Source of the DNA: Microbacterium yannicii PS01
Lineage (GTDB): Bacteria > Actinomycetota > Actinomycetes > Actinomycetales > Microbacteriaceae
Assembly (NCBI RefSeq): GCF_000304335.1
Contig: NZ_CAJF01000016.1
Location: 21,134 to 85,133 of the forward strand
Reading direction: 5' to 3'
Length of the DNA: 64,000 bases
The notes under the pieces: generated by a model
What the model saw: the letters and a program-made list of their open reading frames with translations, nothing else
Databases searched by the model: none
Told to the model about the DNA's origin: nothing
Part shown: positions 61,983-64,000 of the stretch, piece by piece
Layout of the letters: each line of letters begins with the position of its first letter
Numbering within the stretch: position 1 is the first letter of the stretch
Made by a program: the position numbers and the translations under genes

Positions 61983-62801
61983 GTGACCGGGGGCCCAGCC
62001 GTACGAGCGATCCTCGTCGGCGGTCATGAGAGCGCCTACGGAGCCGATCTCGTCCGCTTCGAAGACGAGGACGAGCGCTTCCGCGCGGCAGCCCCCGGTC
62101 GCGGACTCCATAACGTGATCGCGGCGTCGCTGGACTCCGGCGAGACCGTCGTCGTCGTTCCGATGACCTTCGGCCGCAATCCGACGATGGTCGCCGACAC
62201 CGCCAAGACGCTGAAATGGCTCGCGCCGCGGCATCCCGGCCGCCTCGCGCTCGCCGCCCCGTTCGGCCAGCCGGACCACCTCATCGCGTGGCTGCGCACC
62301 GCCGCGAATCGCGCGCGGGCGCTCGATCCCGACATGGCCCTGCTTGTCGTCGCTCCTCGCTCGAACGCCTTCGACGAGGCGGAGCTGCACCGCATCGCCT
62401 ATCTCGTCGCGGCCCACGGCGCCTTGCCCGAGGTCGCCGCCGTCATCGCGGACGACGCCGCGTCGATCGACGCCGCGACCCAGCGGCTGCGTCGCATCGG
62501 CGCGTCGCGCGTGGCGGCCGTTCCCGCCGGCTTCGCCGCGGCGCTCCCGGCCTCTGATGCGGAAGGTCTCGGCCCGCTCCTGAGCGACTCGGCCGTCCGC
62601 CGCGTCGTCCGCGACCGCGTGCGGGACGCCCTCGCCGCGATCGAGGCCGGCGAGGACGGGATGGATGCAGGTCTCGGCGCCGACCACGGACACGGCTACG
62701 CCCACTCGCACGCCTTCGAAGAGAGCCAAGGACACGGCCACTCCCACGGGCACACCCACACGCACGCAGACGGAACCACCCACACCCACGCGCACCACTG
62801 A
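61983..62801 (+). CDS. CbiX/SirB-like protein with histidine-rich tail in the urease operon
   Basis: 272 residues. The main part (about 8-230) resembles the class II chelatase fold ([59 protein letters not shown]). The last 39 residues contain 14 histidines in HxH and HGH repeats. Class II chelatases such as CbiX insert Co, Ni or Fe, and histidine-rich tails bind nickel in the urease chaperone UreE. I infer a nickel storage or delivery protein for urease. The GTG at 61983 follows ureA by 4 bp and the gene precedes ureB, so it is transcribed with the structural subunits. A tetrapyrrole role is possible but less likely here. Confidence 0.8.
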   Translation: MTGGPAVRAILVGGHESAYGADLVRFEDEDERFRAAAPGRGLHNVIAASLDSGETVVVVPMTFGRNPTMVADTAKTLKWLAPRHPGRLALAAPFGQPDHLIAWLRTAANRARALDPDMALLVVAPRSNAFDEAELHRIAYLVAAHGALPEVAAVIADDAASIDAATQRLRRIGASRVAAVPAGFAAALPASDAEGLGPLLSDSAVRRVVRDRVRDALAAIEAGEDGMDAGLGADHGHGYAHSHAFEESQGHGHSHGHTHTHADGTTHTHAHH

Positions 62802-62827
62802 TAACGCAGCCGGCGGAAGGATCACCC

Positions 62828-63274
62828 ATGGCCAGCAGACGACCGAAGTATCTTCACGGCGACGACACCATCGAGATCAACGCCGGCCGTGCGTCGGCCA
62901 CGCTGCGGGTCAGCAACACCGGAGATCGGCCGGTGCAGGTCGGGTCGCACTTCCACTTCTTCGAGGTCAACCCTGCGATGCGGTTCGAGCGCGAGCAGGC
63001 CTGGGGCATGCACCTCGACATCCCGGCGGGTACCGGCGTGCGGTTCGAGCCGGGCGAGACGAAGCAGGTGACCCTGGTCGCCTTCGCCGGAGCGCGGCGC
63101 GTCGTCGGGTTCAACGGGCTCGTGAACGGCGGTCTCGACTCGGCGCAGACCCGCACCGCCGCCCTGCGCCGGCTGACCGAGCGCGGGTTCGAGAACGGCG
63201 AACCGAGCACCACGCCGGACGCGGCATCCGCTCCCGCCGCATCCGCGCCGCAGACCCCGAAGGGCAGCAACTGA
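62828..63274 (+). CDS. ureB: Urease beta subunit
   Basis: 148 residues. [37 protein letters not shown] and [12 protein letters not shown] are standard UreB features. The C-terminal 25 residues form an Ala/Pro/Ser-rich extension absent from short homologues. It starts after GGAAGG and ends one base before ureC. Part of the (alpha-beta-gamma)3 urease core. Confidence 0.95.
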   Translation: MASRRPKYLHGDDTIEINAGRASATLRVSNTGDRPVQVGSHFHFFEVNPAMRFEREQAWGMHLDIPAGTGVRFEPGETKQVTLVAFAGARRVVGFNGLVNGGLDSAQTRTAALRRLTERGFENGEPSTTPDAASAPAASAPQTPKGSN

Positions 63275-63275
63275 C

Positions 63276-64000
63276 ATGGCCGTCATCCCTCGCAGGCAGT
63301 ACACCGACCTCTTCGGCCCCACCGTCGGCGACAAGGTGCAGCTCGCCGACACCAACCTCATCATCGAGATCGAGAAGGACTTCGCCGACAGAAGCTATGG
63401 CGACGAGATCGTCTACGGCGGTGGCAAGTCGGCGCGTGACGGCATGGGCGCCGACCCTCAGGCGAGCCAGACCGAGGGTGCGCTGGACCTCGTGATCACC
63501 AACGCCGTCGTGATGGACCCCGTCATCGGCATCGTCAAAGGCGACATCGGCGTCAAGGACGGCCTCATCGTCGGCATCGGCAAGTCGGGCAACCCGCAGA
63601 CCCAGCACGGCGTCGACCCCAAGCTCGTCGTCGGACCGGGCACCGAGGTCATCGCCGGCGAGCACCTGATCGCGACGGCGGGCGCGATGGACCCGCACGT
63701 GCACTTCATCTCTCCGCAGCAGGCGTTCGCCGCCCTCTCGAACGGCATCACCACGCTTTTCGGCGGCGGCACCGGACCGACCGACGGAACCAACGGAACG
63801 ACCTGCACGCCAGGAGCCTGGAACATCCATCGGATGCTGCAGGCCTGGGATGAGCTGCCCGTCAACGTCGGCATCCACGGCAAGGGCAACGGCTCGCTGC
63901 CGCAGGCCCTCATCGAGCAGATCGAGGCCGGCGCGGGCGGACTGAAGGTGCACGAGGACTGGGGGAGCACGCCGGCGGCGCTCGATCAGGCTCTGCGGGT
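63276..64000 (+). CDS. ureC: Urease alpha subunit, partial
   Basis: The first 241 codons of the catalytic subunit; the rest of about 570 lies beyond the right edge. [32 protein letters not shown] and [17 protein letters not shown] are typical, the latter carrying the first two nickel-binding histidines. [18 protein letters not shown] is also standard. The lysine that bridges both nickels in its carbamylated form lies in the [10 protein letters not shown] segment, just inside the window. Accessory genes ureE-ureG are not visible. Confidence 0.97.
   Translation, partial: MAVIPRRQYTDLFGPTVGDKVQLADTNLIIEIEKDFADRSYGDEIVYGGGKSARDGMGADPQASQTEGALDLVITNAVVMDPVIGIVKGDIGVKDGLIVGIGKSGNPQTQHGVDPKLVVGPGTEVIAGEHLIATAGAMDPHVHFISPQQAFAALSNGITTLFGGGTGPTDGTNGTTCTPGAWNIHRMLQAWDELPVNVGIHGKGNGSLPQALIEQIEAGAGGLKVHEDWGSTPAALDQALR

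Noticed and set aside
1..64000. CRISPR arrays
   Set aside because: No regularly spaced identical repeats of 25-40 bp with unique spacers were seen anywhere; the only tandem signals are the short repeats reported above.

Overview
This is a high-GC actinobacterial chromosome segment. Codon use, tandem LytR-CpsA-Psr genes, SARP/BTAD regulation and an intergenic repeat ending in a hairpin with CTGAGCTTGTCGAAG-type arms all fit Microbacteriaceae, most likely Microbacterium. I infer this from gene content and motif recognition only, because no database search was possible.

Layout. 1-9.6 kb holds housekeeping genes: photolyase (cut by the left edge), a diacylglycerol-kinase-type lipid kinase, serS with a coupled HAD phosphatase, a repeat cluster, tRNA-Ser(UGA), two tandem LCP cell-wall ligases and a PAS-GAF-GGDEF diguanylate cyclase. 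9.6-14.5 kb holds a penicillin-acylase-family hydrolase, tRNA-Ser(GCU), a YhcG/DUF1016 nuclease-fold protein and a coiled-coil protein.

14.5-40.5 kb is the centrepiece, a contractile injection system (eCIS/PVC-like) locus. Its structural run from 17.8 to 35.9 kb encodes the tail cap (DUF4255), AAA+ ATPase, DUF4157 eCIS-core protein, a 1138-residue cargo or toxin candidate, sheath, two tube proteins, two small assembly proteins, an Ala/Pro-rich protein with ten QR dipeptides, a LysM baseplate-hub protein, VgrG spike, gp25 and gp6-like baseplate proteins and a tail protein I. A PAAR tip gene is divergent. I recognise no tail-fibre gene. Two membrane proteins whose Ig-like domains are predicted to be cytosolic bracket the locus. 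Regulators are an orphan LuxR-type protein and a STAND-like P-loop/BTAD (SARP) regulator. A three-unit 11-bp tandem repeat of SARP-box design sits in the divergent promoter region.

40.5-61.5 kb is metabolic and accessory: membrane proteins, alpha/beta hydrolases, a Bcr/CflA-type exporter next to a frameshifted MmyB-like regulator, an alcohol dehydrogenase-cupin-lipoprotein run, acetolactate decarboxylase, a LuxR regulator, a glycosyltransferase, an RsbQ-like hydrolase translationally coupled to a second PAS-GAF-GGDEF cyclase, a GH65 phosphorylase/hydrolase, and a large protein fusing a potassium-channel-like pore to FUSC-type segments. 61.6-64 kb starts a urease operon (ureA, a CbiX-like protein with a histidine-rich tail, ureB, ureC) cut by the right edge.

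The most interesting leads are the fibre-less contractile system with its cargo candidate and membrane partners, the putative SARP operator, the RsbQ-diguanylate cyclase pair, and the histidine-tailed chelatase-like gene inside the urease operon.
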